From positions 1 through 25,908 of IMG/VR virus record IMGVR_UViG_3300044530_000638: a DNA stretch of 25,908 nt, one strand, 5' to 3'. Numbering within the stretch: position 1 is the first letter of the stretch; the number at the start of each line of letters is the position of its first letter. A program made the translations under genes and the position numbers. This DNA comes from a virus. Under the pieces are notes generated by a model. That model searched no databases, was not told the origin of the DNA, and saw nothing but the letters and a program-made list of their open reading frames with translations. Of the stretch, positions 6,484-13,480 are shown in pieces.

Positions 6484-7175
6484 AAATCGAAATACGAAAC
6501 TCCTGCCGCGACTTCAACTCCTACCGGGCCGCCCGCGTGAAGTCCCTGTTCAACCCGGAGAGAGGAGACACATTCTCGCTCGACGCCGATATTCCGGGTG
6601 CCGACGAGGACTGGCAAATCGGCGTGGTCGTCGGCCCGTCCGGCACCGGCAAGTCCAGCATCGGGCGGACGCTCGGCGGCGGCATCACAGACCTTTACGA
6701 GGGGTGGCCGGAAGACCAGCCAATCGTCGACGCCATCGCGCCGGGCGGCGACTTCAACGCCGTCACCGGGTCATTGGCTGCGGTGGGTCTTGGCGACGTT
6801 CCGGCATGGCTTCGCCCGTTCAAGGCACTAAGCAACGGCCAGCAATTCCGCGCAGGCCTCGCCCGTTGCCTATGCGACCCGCCCGACGTGCTTGTGGTGG
6901 ATGAGTTTACCTCGGTGATCGACAGGCAGATCGCTAAGATCGGCGCGCTCGCGTTTGCAAAAACGTGGCGCAGGCTACCCGGCAAGAAGGTGGTGCTACT
7001 CTCCTGCCACTACGACATCCTCGACTGGATCGAGCCGGATTGGGTTTACGATACAGGAAAGGGCCAGCTCACAAAAAAAGCGGAGCCGGGCCATGGAAAC
7101 GCCCGGCAATCGAACTGGAAATCAGGAAGGTCAACTCCAGTTATTGGCCCATGTTTGAGCCGCATTATTATCTGA
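6480..7175 (+). CDS. Soluble ABC-type ATPase (zero-frame product; N-terminal part of predicted ABC-GNAT fusion)
   Basis: The zero-frame product is 231 residues. It has Walker A GPSGTGKS (52-59), signature LSNGQ (117-121, a variant of LSGGQ), Walker B VLVVDE (137-142), D-loop SVID (145-148) and H-loop His177. There are no membrane segments and no permease nearby, so this is not a transporter. The ABC domain ends near residue 195; the 31-residue zero-frame tail after codon 200 is basic and low in information. At codons 199-200 lies an A AAA AAA heptamer in register for -1 frameshifting; slipping there gives a 385-residue ABC-GNAT protein ending at 7636. From memory, ABC-ATPase/GNAT fusions exist in other phages, which supports this reading. 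The ATPase may power DNA remodelling or base exposure for the modifying domain. Confidence 0.85.
   Translation: MKIEIRNSCRDFNSYRAARVKSLFNPERGDTFSLDADIPGADEDWQIGVVVGPSGTGKSSIGRTLGGGITDLYEGWPEDQPIVDAIAPGGDFNAVTGSLAAVGLGDVPAWLRPFKALSNGQQFRAGLARCLCDPPDVLVVDEFTSVIDRQIAKIGALAFAKTWRRLPGKKVVLLSCHYDILDWIEPDWVYDTGKGQLTKKAEPGHGNARQSNWKSGRSTPVIGPCLSRIII
7055..7107 (+). promoter_or_regulatory. Programmed -1 ribosomal frameshift signal (ABC to GNAT)
   Basis: Three elements lie in the order known from dnaX-type sites. There is an SD-like purine run AGGAAAGGG (7055-7063), ending 9 nt before the heptamer. The heptamer A AAA AAA (7073-7079) has zero-frame codons AAA AAA at 7074-7079. Then a 5-nt spacer (7080-7084) leads to a perfect hairpin, GCCGGGC (7085-7091), 9-nt loop, GCCCGGC (7101-7107). 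A -1 shift moves from the ATPase frame exactly into the GNAT frame. A simple assembly indel is the alternative, but would not explain the hairpin and in-phase heptamer. Confidence 0.7.
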
Positions 7176-7636
7176 AGCTGCCGCGCCCGGTGGCGGCTGA
7201 ATACTTCGTCGGGCTGGTCGACGGGGAGCTTGTCGCGCACCTCGCCGTCACGCCCAGGTTTGAAATCAAAGGGTTCCGCGCCACCCGGCTTGTCGTGATG
7301 CCCGAGTGGCAAGGGGCGGGTGTCGGCACCCGGTTTCTGAACTGGGTGTGCGCCTTCCACAAGGCGGGCGGCGGCCGTCGGGGTAAAGAGTTCCCCACCT
7401 ACTTTCACACGTCACACCCGCAGCTTGTCCAATTCCTCAAGCGGTCGAAAGATTGGAGGCAAGTTTCAGCCGTGATGAACGGTGGCAATAAAGCAAAGAG
7501 CGCCGCGTCCATAAAAAAAACCTACCGGGCCGGGTTGCACGGGGGGGGTATGGCAGCGCCGTCAATCGGCTACGGCGGCCACTTTCGCGCAGTCCAGGGG
7601 TTCAAGTTCATCGGCCCAGCGCTTCCGAAACCATGA
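7079..7636 (+). CDS. Mom-like GNAT acyltransferase domain (produced by -1 frameshift from the ABC ATPase)
   Basis: In the -1 frame, 185 residues follow the slip site. The GNAT fold starts at once (IELEIRKV, SSYWPMFEPHYYL), continues with FVGLVDGELVAHLAVTP, and has the acetyl-CoA-binding motif LVVMPEWQGAGVGTRFL (QGAGVG at fusion residues 278-283). It ends in RAVQGFKFIGP. A short N-terminal W-x-x-F-x-x-H-x-Y-L region and a C-terminal aromatic strand are, as I recall, features of the GNAT relatives of phage Mu Mom. The first strand has no ATG/GTG close upstream; ATG 7151 would cut it off and GTG 6965 would add about 40 residues of non-coding-like sequence. Fusion by frameshift is therefore the best start. 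Predicted role: transfer of an acyl or carbamoyl-like group to DNA bases. An A8 run (7513-7520) and a G8 run (7541-7548) lie near the 3' end. Confidence 0.75.
   Translation, partial: SGAGPWKRPAIELEIRKVNSSYWPMFEPHYYLKLPRPVAAEYFVGLVDGELVAHLAVTPRFEIKGFRATRLVVMPEWQGAGVGTRFLNWVCAFHKAGGGRRGKEFPTYFHTSHPQLVQFLKRSKDWRQVSAVMNGGNKAKSAASIKKTYRAGLHGGGMAAPSIGYGGHFRAVQGFKFIGPALPKP
7513..7548 (+). repeat. A8 and G8 homopolymer runs in the GNAT gene
   Basis: An A8 run at 7513-7520 is an in-register A AAA AAA slippery heptamer for the GNAT frame, and a G8 run follows at 7541-7548. A -1 shift at the A8 run would read stop-free through to the formyltransferase ATG at 7633 in the formyltransferase frame. Whether this is used is unknown; the normal GNAT C-terminus looks complete. 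Confidence 0.45.
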
Positions 7637-8310
7637 GCGAGAAATTGAAAATCGTTGTTGCAGGGCAGAAGCGTTTCGGTCGTGACGTGTTCGAGATGCT
7701 ACGGGAAGAAGGCCACGAGGTCGTCGCGTGCGTCTGCCCGATCACGCCGGAGAACCCGGACAAGCTCTGGATCTCCGCAGCGAACACCGACACGCCAATC
7801 ATCAAAGCGGGAACGCTGACCTGCGAAACCTGCCCAGCGTGCGACCTGATCGTCACCGCGCACAGCCACGACTTCATCGGCAAGCGCACCCGCCTCAAAG
7901 CCCGGCTCGGAGCGGTGGGCTACCACCCCAGCCTGCTGCCGCTGCACCGGGGGCGCGACGCGATCCGGTGGTCGATCCGCATGCGTGAGCGGGTGACCGG
8001 CGGCTCGGTTTACTGGCTGTCAGAAACGGTGGACGGCGGGCCTATCGCCGCGCAGCAGCACGTCTTGATTCGCCCCGATGACGACGAGCTTTCCCTCTGG
8101 GCGCGCGACCTTTCGCCGCTAGGGGTGAAGCTGCTCCGCAGGGTGGTGCGGGACATTTCCGCCGGCAGAATCATCAAACAGCAGCAGGAGGCCGCACTTG
8201 CCACATGGGAGCCGTCAATCGCCGGAAGCCCCAGCCTATTCCGCCCCGACCTCCTCCTCCTACCCGCGCCGGGCCAGAGGTTTGAACAATACATCAACTC
8301 AATCGCATGA
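7633..8310 (+). CDS. Formyltransferase-like enzyme (Fmt/GART fold) with altered active site
   Basis: This encodes 225 residues. The N-terminus is a Rossmann-like strand-loop-helix (KIVVAGQKRFGRDVFEML), as in methionyl-tRNA and GAR formyltransferases. The core motif is GYHPSLLPLHRGRDAI (96-111), followed by GGSVYWLSETVDGGPI with Asp134. In Fmt, GART and ArnA the catalytic trio is Asn-His-Asp, with Asn two residues before His in N-x-H-x-SLLP. Here His98 and Asp134 are present but the Asn position is Gly96. The Fmt C-terminal OB domain is absent. ATGA overlaps on both sides (7633-7636, 8307-8310) place it in the cassette operon. Inferred role: supplying or adding a formyl/one-carbon group during base modification. 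A housekeeping tRNA formylase is unlikely. Confidence 0.75.
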   Translation: MSEKLKIVVAGQKRFGRDVFEMLREEGHEVVACVCPITPENPDKLWISAANTDTPIIKAGTLTCETCPACDLIVTAHSHDFIGKRTRLKARLGAVGYHPSLLPLHRGRDAIRWSIRMRERVTGGSVYWLSETVDGGPIAAQQHVLIRPDDDELSLWARDLSPLGVKLLRRVVRDISAGRIIKQQQEAALATWEPSIAGSPSLFRPDLLLLPAPGQRFEQYINSIA

Positions 8311-8915
8311 GCGCCAAGAAAACACCCGCGAAGAAATCCGCCGCCCCCGCACCCAAAGTTGCGCAGGCCGACACCACCCAGCTTTGCCGCCTGTTCAATC
8401 TGACGAGCGCACGCATCGGCCAACTTGCCAAGGATGGGATCATCTTCAAGACCGAGCGCAACCAGTTCGACCTGTGGCGCAGCGTGCGCGGATACATCGA
8501 GTTCTTGCAGAAATCCAAAACCGAAGGCGCGAGCCACATGGAGCGCAGCGGCGTGACCGGCGATGCCCAGGAGCTAGCAGAGTTGGTGCGACAAGTCAAA
8601 GCCGCTAGAACCTATAACGACGCCCGAACGTTGAAGGTGCAGATCGATGCACTCCGGGCGGGCTATGCCTTGGAGGTCGAGCAGGAACGCTACTGCTCGA
8701 TGATGCAGATCGAGGACGGCATGGACGGGATCGCCGCCGTGGTCCGCAACTCGATCAAGCGGTTGGAAGCTGACCTGCCGCCGATGCTTGAGGGCCTCGA
8801 CGCGGCCGGCATGAAACGGATCATCAGTGAGAAAACCTCCATCGTGATCCAGACCATTTATGACGAAGGACAACGCATCAAAGCCCCAGCACTTGGAGAA
8901 GGTCCGCAGGATTAA
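8307..8915 (+). CDS. Terminase small subunit
   Basis: This encodes 202 residues. A Lys/Ala/Pro-rich basic N-terminus is followed by a winged-helix-like region (residues about 22-70: TTQLCRLFNLTSARIGQLAKDGIIF), as in lambda Nu1-type proteins. Then come helical, coiled-coil-like segments (LAELVRQVKAARTYNDARTLKVQ) and a C-terminal helix that would contact the large subunit. It overlaps the formyltransferase stop (ATGA) and the GpA-type large subunit by 56 bp, the expected place for TerS. Its role is recognition of phage DNA at the packaging site. Confidence 0.85.
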   Translation: MSAKKTPAKKSAAPAPKVAQADTTQLCRLFNLTSARIGQLAKDGIIFKTERNQFDLWRSVRGYIEFLQKSKTEGASHMERSGVTGDAQELAELVRQVKAARTYNDARTLKVQIDALRAGYALEVEQERYCSMMQIEDGMDGIAAVVRNSIKRLEADLPPMLEGLDAAGMKRIISEKTSIVIQTIYDEGQRIKAPALGEGPQD

Positions 8916-10611
8916 GCGGTCGTTTTTCCGCAACTTCCGGCCTCCTTCCACCCTCACCCCGAGCCAATGGGCGAGCGACCGCGTGGCTATCATGGACGGA
9001 TTGACGCCGCGCTTCCATGTGGACAACGCGCCATGGCAACGGGAGCCGTTGGAAGTCCTGGCAGATCCTGAGGTCAAGGAGGCTGTCTTCCTCGCGCCCA
9101 TCGGCACTGGCAAGACCACGTTCATGGAGGCGGGCTTGTGCTATATCATCGCCGAGGACCCCGGCCCCACCCTGCTAGTCGGCCAGACCGACGACGACCT
9201 TAAGGACTGGGCGGAGACGCGGATGGACTACGCCATCCATAACACGCCTGAGACCGCCGCGCTGCTACCGAGGGACCGGCACAAAAAGAGGAAGATGGAA
9301 ATCCTCTTTCCATCGATGAGCCTCTTCCTGACCGGCGCGAACCTCTCCGGCTTGCAGTCGAAATCCATGCGCCGCGTCTTCTGCGACGAGGCCTGGCAAT
9401 ACCGCCCAGGTATGCTCAACGAAGCACGCGGCCGGTTACATGACCGCTGGAACCGGCAGTTCTTCATCCTCTCCCAAGCCGGATCGAAGGGCGACGAGCT
9501 GGACAAAGCATGGCAGCACACCGACCGCCGCGAGTTCAGCTTTCCCTGCCCGAAGTGCGGCACCCTCCAACCTTGGAAATGGTGCAACGTCGTCTATCCC
9601 AGCGACGAGACGCTGGACACGTTAGCCCGAGCGCAGGCCGCGCACCTCAAGTGCGACAACGCTGATTGTGACTGGACCTGCGCCGACTCACCCCAACCGC
9701 GGCGCGCGCTCGCCGAGGCTGCCTGCTACGTGCCGGCCGCCGAGGGACTACCCGGCCACGTCGGATTTCACTACAACGTCCTTTGCAACTGGCGCAAGCC
9801 GCTGTGGGAGATCGTCCTGCTATGGCTCGAAGCCAAGGCGGCGCAACGTGTCGGCAACCTCGACCCGCTCCGGCAGTTCATACAGAAACGGTTAGCCGAG
9901 CCATGGGAAGAAGACCTCACCGACAACCGGACCGCGCTCATAGGCAACGGCTACCTAGTCAGCGAGTATGCCGAGAAGCAGAAGATCGAGGACGAGGCGC
10001 AGCGGTTCCTGGTGGTGGACAAACAGCGCGACCACTTCTGGGCTGGCATCCGCGCCTGGCGGGCTAACGGCGAGTCGATGCTGCTCTGGTATGGCCGCGT
10101 CGAGACCTTCGACGGCGTGCATGATCTCGCGCTGCGCTACGGCATCGCGCCCAAGCTCGTCTTCATCGACGCCCAGTATGACACCGACCAAGTCTATTCC
10201 GCCTGCGCCCGCATGGACTGGACCGCGCTTCACGGCTCCGGCCAGAAATCCTTCGCCTTCAAAAAGCAGAACGGCGACGTCGTCCACCGCGCCTTTACGC
10301 GATTCCAGGATGCTGCGGCGCCCGGCGTCGGCCGCGCCCGCTACGCGCACTGGGCGTCCGACCGGATCAAGGACATCGTGCACGCGCACCGGACCGGCCA
10401 AGCGGCGGCGTGGCACATCCCTGACGACGTTAGTCAGGACTGGCTCAAACAGATCGACAGCGAGGTCAAGCGCGAGATGGTCAATTCCAAGACCAAGCAG
10501 GCCGAGTTCCGGTGGGTGCGGATCCGCAATAACAACCACGCCTTCGACGTCGAGGCGATGCAGGTCGTCGCCGCGCTGATGCTCAAACTCATCCCCGGCT
10601 TCGATGTTTGA
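8860..10611 (+). CDS. Terminase large subunit, lambda GpA family
   Basis: This encodes 583 residues. The N-terminal packaging ATPase has Walker A PIGTGKTT with Lys85 and Walker B VFCDEAWQ near residue 175. Between ATPase and nuclease are cysteine motifs (FPCPKCGTLQPW near 230; CDNADCDWTC near 268), typical of GpA-like terminases. The C-terminal nuclease region contains LVFIDAQYDTDQVY near 434-447 and FDVEAMQVVAALML at the end. The GpA type is usual in lambda-like and Mu-like phages; many members cut at cos sites, but the strategy here cannot be read directly. It overlaps TerS by 56 bp. The length is slightly below lambda gpA (641). Confidence 0.93.
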   Translation: MTKDNASKPQHLEKVRRIKRSFFRNFRPPSTLTPSQWASDRVAIMDGLTPRFHVDNAPWQREPLEVLADPEVKEAVFLAPIGTGKTTFMEAGLCYIIAEDPGPTLLVGQTDDDLKDWAETRMDYAIHNTPETAALLPRDRHKKRKMEILFPSMSLFLTGANLSGLQSKSMRRVFCDEAWQYRPGMLNEARGRLHDRWNRQFFILSQAGSKGDELDKAWQHTDRREFSFPCPKCGTLQPWKWCNVVYPSDETLDTLARAQAAHLKCDNADCDWTCADSPQPRRALAEAACYVPAAEGLPGHVGFHYNVLCNWRKPLWEIVLLWLEAKAAQRVGNLDPLRQFIQKRLAEPWEEDLTDNRTALIGNGYLVSEYAEKQKIEDEAQRFLVVDKQRDHFWAGIRAWRANGESMLLWYGRVETFDGVHDLALRYGIAPKLVFIDAQYDTDQVYSACARMDWTALHGSGQKSFAFKKQNGDVVHRAFTRFQDAAAPGVGRARYAHWASDRIKDIVHAHRTGQAAAWHIPDDVSQDWLKQIDSEVKREMVNSKTKQAEFRWVRIRNNNHAFDVEAMQVVAALMLKLIPGFDV

Positions 10612-10635
10612 CACCCCGCCGTCCATGAATGGACG
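10608..10635 (+). promoter_or_regulatory. TTGACA element and 7-bp dyad over a start codon
   Basis: TTGACA (10608-10613) contains the TerL stop TGA and lies 21 nt before the ATG at 10629. CGTCCAT (10620-10626) and ATGGACG (10629-10635) are perfect inverted repeats around GA, and the start codon is the first three bases of the right arm. A hairpin here would bury the start. Confidence 0.4.
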
Positions 10636-10910
10636 CGAAAACATTGCAGGTGGCTCGGGAGTGGGCGAGGGCGGGACTGTGTGACCCGACGATCTCCAAC
10701 AAGCTCCGCACCAACCACCGCGCCCTGATCCTCCAGAGCATGGAGCCGGGCGGGCTGGCGACAGTCACGCAGGCTACCAAGAACGGCGTGAGCATGGGCA
10801 AGACCATGGGCCTATCCATCCCCGACACCCTCACCGCGTTCGGCCGCGCCATGGAGTGGATCGACCTCGGCTATGTCCCGATGCAGTCCCGCTCGCTGGG
10901 CAGGTTTTGA
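10629..10910 (+). CDS. Small head-joining-position protein
   Basis: This encodes 93 residues, partly helical, with a C-terminal AFGRAMEWIDLGYVPM segment. It lies between TerL and portal, the position of the lambda head-tail joining protein gpW. The sequence does not obviously match gpW, and its N-terminal DAKTLQVAREWARAGLCDP rather looks like a small HTH or repeat-type helix pair, so the assignment rests on position only. Its stop is inside the TTGACA element that precedes the portal gene. Confidence 0.65.
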   Translation: MDAKTLQVAREWARAGLCDPTISNKLRTNHRALILQSMEPGGLATVTQATKNGVSMGKTMGLSIPDTLTAFGRAMEWIDLGYVPMQSRSLGRF

Positions 10911-10936
10911 CACGCCGGGATTAGGCAATGGCCATT
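10907..10936 (+). promoter_or_regulatory. TTGACA element upstream of portal gene
   Basis: TTGACACGCCG starts at 10907, contains the stop of the preceding gene and lies 21 nt before the portal ATG at 10928. AATGGCCATT (10927-10936) is a perfect 10-bp palindrome over the start, though most of it is fixed by the codons for Met-Ala-Ile. Confidence 0.35.
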
Positions 10937-12391
10937 CTCGATCAATACGGCAAAACGATTTCCTACAAGGCCGCCCGCGCAGCGAACGACAACCGTCATC
11001 GGCCGTGGGAACCCATCGAGAAAAAGGACATCTCGCAGCTCGTCCCGGCGCGTGATCGGGTGACGCTTCAAAGCCACGCCCGCCGCATCTATCTCAATTT
11101 CGGGCCGATCAAGAACGCCGTCAACCAGCGCAGCATGTATGCCGTCGGCCGCGCATTCGTGCCGCAGTTCGCGGGCGAAGACTCCGAGTTCGGCACCGCG
11201 GCTGCCGCCTGGCTCACCGGAAATTTCTATCCCATCGGCGACACCCGCGGCGGGATGCACGACTTCAAAACCAACCTCTTCGGCTGGTCGTCCTCCATCG
11301 ACGTGGATGGCGAAATCTTCATCCTGCTGACAGAAACCAAGACCGGCTTCCCGCAATACCAAGGGATTCCAAGCCACCGCATCGGCAACCCGCAGGGACT
11401 CAGCGACGGCCCGCAGCGCGACGGCACCTTGAGCGACGGCATCATCTACTACCCGTCAGGCGAGGCGAAGGAATACGCGTTTCTCGACAAGGACGGCAAG
11501 CTCTCCGAGTGGCTGCCGGCGTCCAACGTCATCCACCTGTTCGACCCCGAGTGGCAGTATCAAGGCCGCGGGCTAACCGCCCTCACCCACTGCATCAACG
11601 ACTGCCGCGACATCATCCAGTCCACCGAGTGGGAGCGCCTCGCCATGATGCAGATGAGTTCCATTTCCCTCATCGAATACAACGAGAGCGGCGGCCCGGA
11701 TCCAGATGACAATTTCGGCCAGCTCGTCGGCAACGCCGCCGGCGACAAGGGCATGACCGTCGAGTCATTGGACGGCGGCACTGTCCGCTATTTCAAATCC
11801 AACAGCGGCGGCAAGATCGAGACGCTCGTCAACAACCGCCCCGGCAACCCGTTCTTGGAGTTCCACGACCGCCTGCTCAAGTCCGCCTATGCTGGTCTGA
11901 ATTGGCCGTATGCTTTCTACAACGGCCACGGCGTCGGCGGCGGCACTGCCCAGCGCACCGAGATCGCCATGGCGCAGCGCTCCATCGAGGACCGCCAGGA
12001 CCTGCTGTTCTACGCCGCCAAGCGCATCATTTCCTACGCCGTCGCCAAGGCCCAGAAGCGCGGCGACCTCCCGCAGTCCAACGACTGGTGGAAGTGGGAA
12101 TTCTCCACCCCGCCCAAGCTCACCATCGACGACGGTCGCGTGATGAAGGAACTGGAGAGCGCCTACAAGCTCGGCTTCAAATCCGCCTCCGACATCACCG
12201 CCGCGATGGGCAAGGAATACAAGGACGTCATCCGCCAGAAAGCGGAAGAGGCCGCCCTGCGCCAGACCATCGCCATCGAGGTCGGCGAGAAATACGGCAT
12301 CACCATCGACCAGCGCGAACTCGCCATGATGACCCCTAACGAACCCTCCACCCCCTCACCCACCGATCCGAATGAAACTCCTCCAAATTGA
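10928..12391 (+). CDS. Portal protein, lambda gpB family
   Basis: This encodes 487 residues. It shows the usual portal order: N-terminal ARDRVTLQSHARRIYLNFGPIK, then IDVDGEIFILL, IPSHRIGNP, NVIHLFDPEWQYQGRGL, and the long-helix region ending in QRTEIAMAQRSIEDRQDLL. The phrase FDPEWQYQGRG resembles the lambda family F-x-P-x-R-x-x-Q-x-R-G motif. The dodecameric portal forms the DNA channel at the head vertex and docks the terminase. The gene overlaps the protease gene by 20 bp and sits in the canonical TerL-portal-protease-capsid order. Confidence 0.93.
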   Translation: MAILDQYGKTISYKAARAANDNRHRPWEPIEKKDISQLVPARDRVTLQSHARRIYLNFGPIKNAVNQRSMYAVGRAFVPQFAGEDSEFGTAAAAWLTGNFYPIGDTRGGMHDFKTNLFGWSSSIDVDGEIFILLTETKTGFPQYQGIPSHRIGNPQGLSDGPQRDGTLSDGIIYYPSGEAKEYAFLDKDGKLSEWLPASNVIHLFDPEWQYQGRGLTALTHCINDCRDIIQSTEWERLAMMQMSSISLIEYNESGGPDPDDNFGQLVGNAAGDKGMTVESLDGGTVRYFKSNSGGKIETLVNNRPGNPFLEFHDRLLKSAYAGLNWPYAFYNGHGVGGGTAQRTEIAMAQRSIEDRQDLLFYAAKRIISYAVAKAQKRGDLPQSNDWWKWEFSTPPKLTIDDGRVMKELESAYKLGFKSASDITAAMGKEYKDVIRQKAEEAALRQTIAIEVGEKYGITIDQRELAMMTPNEPSTPSPTDPNETPPN

Positions 12392-13445
12392 AAACCGCGC
12401 CGGCAAGCTCCGGCTCAACGACGGCGTCCACAAGGACTCCGCCGACAAACTCATCGAAGAGCTCGACGCGCTCTACGGCCCGTCCGCCGTCGCCGCAAAA
12501 ATGGTGATCGGCGAGGCAGTCTGCAAAGCCGACGACGCGTTGGAAAGCGTCGAGGTGGAAATCAACTCCCCAGGCGGCAGCGTCTTCGAGGGCCAGCGGA
12601 TTTACTCCGCGCTGCGCGGCATCTCCGCCCGCGGCGTCGAGGTCACCACCACCGTCAACGGCATCGCCGCCTCGATGGGCAGCGTGATCTTGATGGCCGG
12701 CGACAAGCGGCAGATGACCCACGGCTCGCGCATCATGATCCACGAAGCCAGCACCATCGCCATGGGAGACGCCCGCGCCTTCCGAAAAACCGCCGACCTG
12801 CTGGAAGGCATCAGCTCCGAGATCGCCGGCATCTATGCCGACCGCACTGGCGGCGATGAGAAGAAGATCCGCAATCTGATGTTTGCGGAAACATGGATGA
12901 CCGCGGACCAAGCCGAGGAAAACGGATTCGTTCATGTCGTCCTCAAGGACGGGAAAGCCAAGGCCGAATTTGACACCGCCGAAAATGGCAACATGAGCAT
13001 TCTCTCAAAACTCTTCCCCGGCAACGACCAGGTCGCACAACTCGAAGCCTCGCTTGCCGAGTCCGAAACCCTCCGCGCCGACCTCGGCACCGCCCAGGCC
13101 CGCATCGAGGAACTCGCCCCCCTGGCAGAGGTCAACGCCCAGCTCCAAGCCGACCTCTCAGAAGCGCAGGCCAAGCTCGACGCCGCCCAAGCCTTCGCCG
13201 CTGAAAACGCGCAGGCCCTCAGCGAGCTGACCGCCGCCGCGGAAGTCACCGAGGAAAAAGTCGCCGCCAAGGCCTCCGAGATCCTCGCCGCCCAAGGCCA
13301 TCCCGCTCCGGTGCAACTCACCGGCGACACCGGCGAATCCGGCAAGACCCTTTACGCCCAATACAGCGAACTGAAGCAAAGCGACCCCCGCGCAGCCGCC
13401 AAGTTCTGGGACGACAACAAGGCGGCGATGCTCGCTGCCCGATAA
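12372..13445 (+). CDS. ClpP-like prohead protease with scaffold-like C-terminal region
   Basis: This encodes 357 residues. Residues about 40-200 are a ClpP/S49-type serine protease: EINSPGGSVFEG (63-74, oxyanion loop), nucleophile Ser101 in GIAASMGSV, and His124 in IMIHEAST. From about residue 220 the protein is a long Ala/Glu/Leu-rich coiled coil (LEASLAESETLRADLGTAQA and following heptads) with a charged end, as expected for a capsid scaffold. In lambda the protease (C) and scaffold (Nu3) are nested in one frame. An in-frame ATG at 12993 could start a separate scaffold here. Known role: scaffold-directed prohead assembly followed by cleavage. Confidence 0.9.
   Translation: MKLLQIENRAGKLRLNDGVHKDSADKLIEELDALYGPSAVAAKMVIGEAVCKADDALESVEVEINSPGGSVFEGQRIYSALRGISARGVEVTTTVNGIAASMGSVILMAGDKRQMTHGSRIMIHEASTIAMGDARAFRKTADLLEGISSEIAGIYADRTGGDEKKIRNLMFAETWMTADQAEENGFVHVVLKDGKAKAEFDTAENGNMSILSKLFPGNDQVAQLEASLAESETLRADLGTAQARIEELAPLAEVNAQLQADLSEAQAKLDAAQAFAAENAQALSELTAAAEVTEEKVAAKASEILAAQGHPAPVQLTGDTGESGKTLYAQYSELKQSDPRAAAKFWDDNKAAMLAAR
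12993..13445 (+). CDS. Possible internal scaffold protein nested in the protease gene
   Basis: The in-frame ATG at 12993 would give a 150-residue protein (starting MSILSKLFPGND) that is almost entirely the coiled-coil scaffold region. A TTGACACCGCCG sequence begins at 12970, 23 nt upstream, similar to the element before several other starts. The arrangement copies lambda C/Nu3. There is no Shine-Dalgarno, but most genes here lack one. This is an inference from architecture. Confidence 0.4.
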   Translation: MSILSKLFPGNDQVAQLEASLAESETLRADLGTAQARIEELAPLAEVNAQLQADLSEAQAKLDAAQAFAAENAQALSELTAAAEVTEEKVAAKASEILAAQGHPAPVQLTGDTGESGKTLYAQYSELKQSDPRAAAKFWDDNKAAMLAAR

Positions 13446-13480
13446 CTCTCCATCAACTAATCTACTAACTACCTCACATC

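Noticed and set aside
6965-7150. GTG at 6965 as a separate GNAT gene start
   Set aside because: The codons from 6965 to about 7079 are the ATPase C-terminus in the wrong frame and give an unlikely Arg/Leu-rich sequence; the frameshift model explains the junction better.
10608-10640. TTGACA as a normal sigma-70 -35 box
   Set aside because: No TATAAT-like -10 at 16-18 bp in any copy, and the start codon lies too close for a promoter of this kind.
9955-10644. 229-codon minus-strand ORF over terminase
   Set aside because: Antisense to the conserved C-terminal nuclease domain of TerL; no motif of its own.
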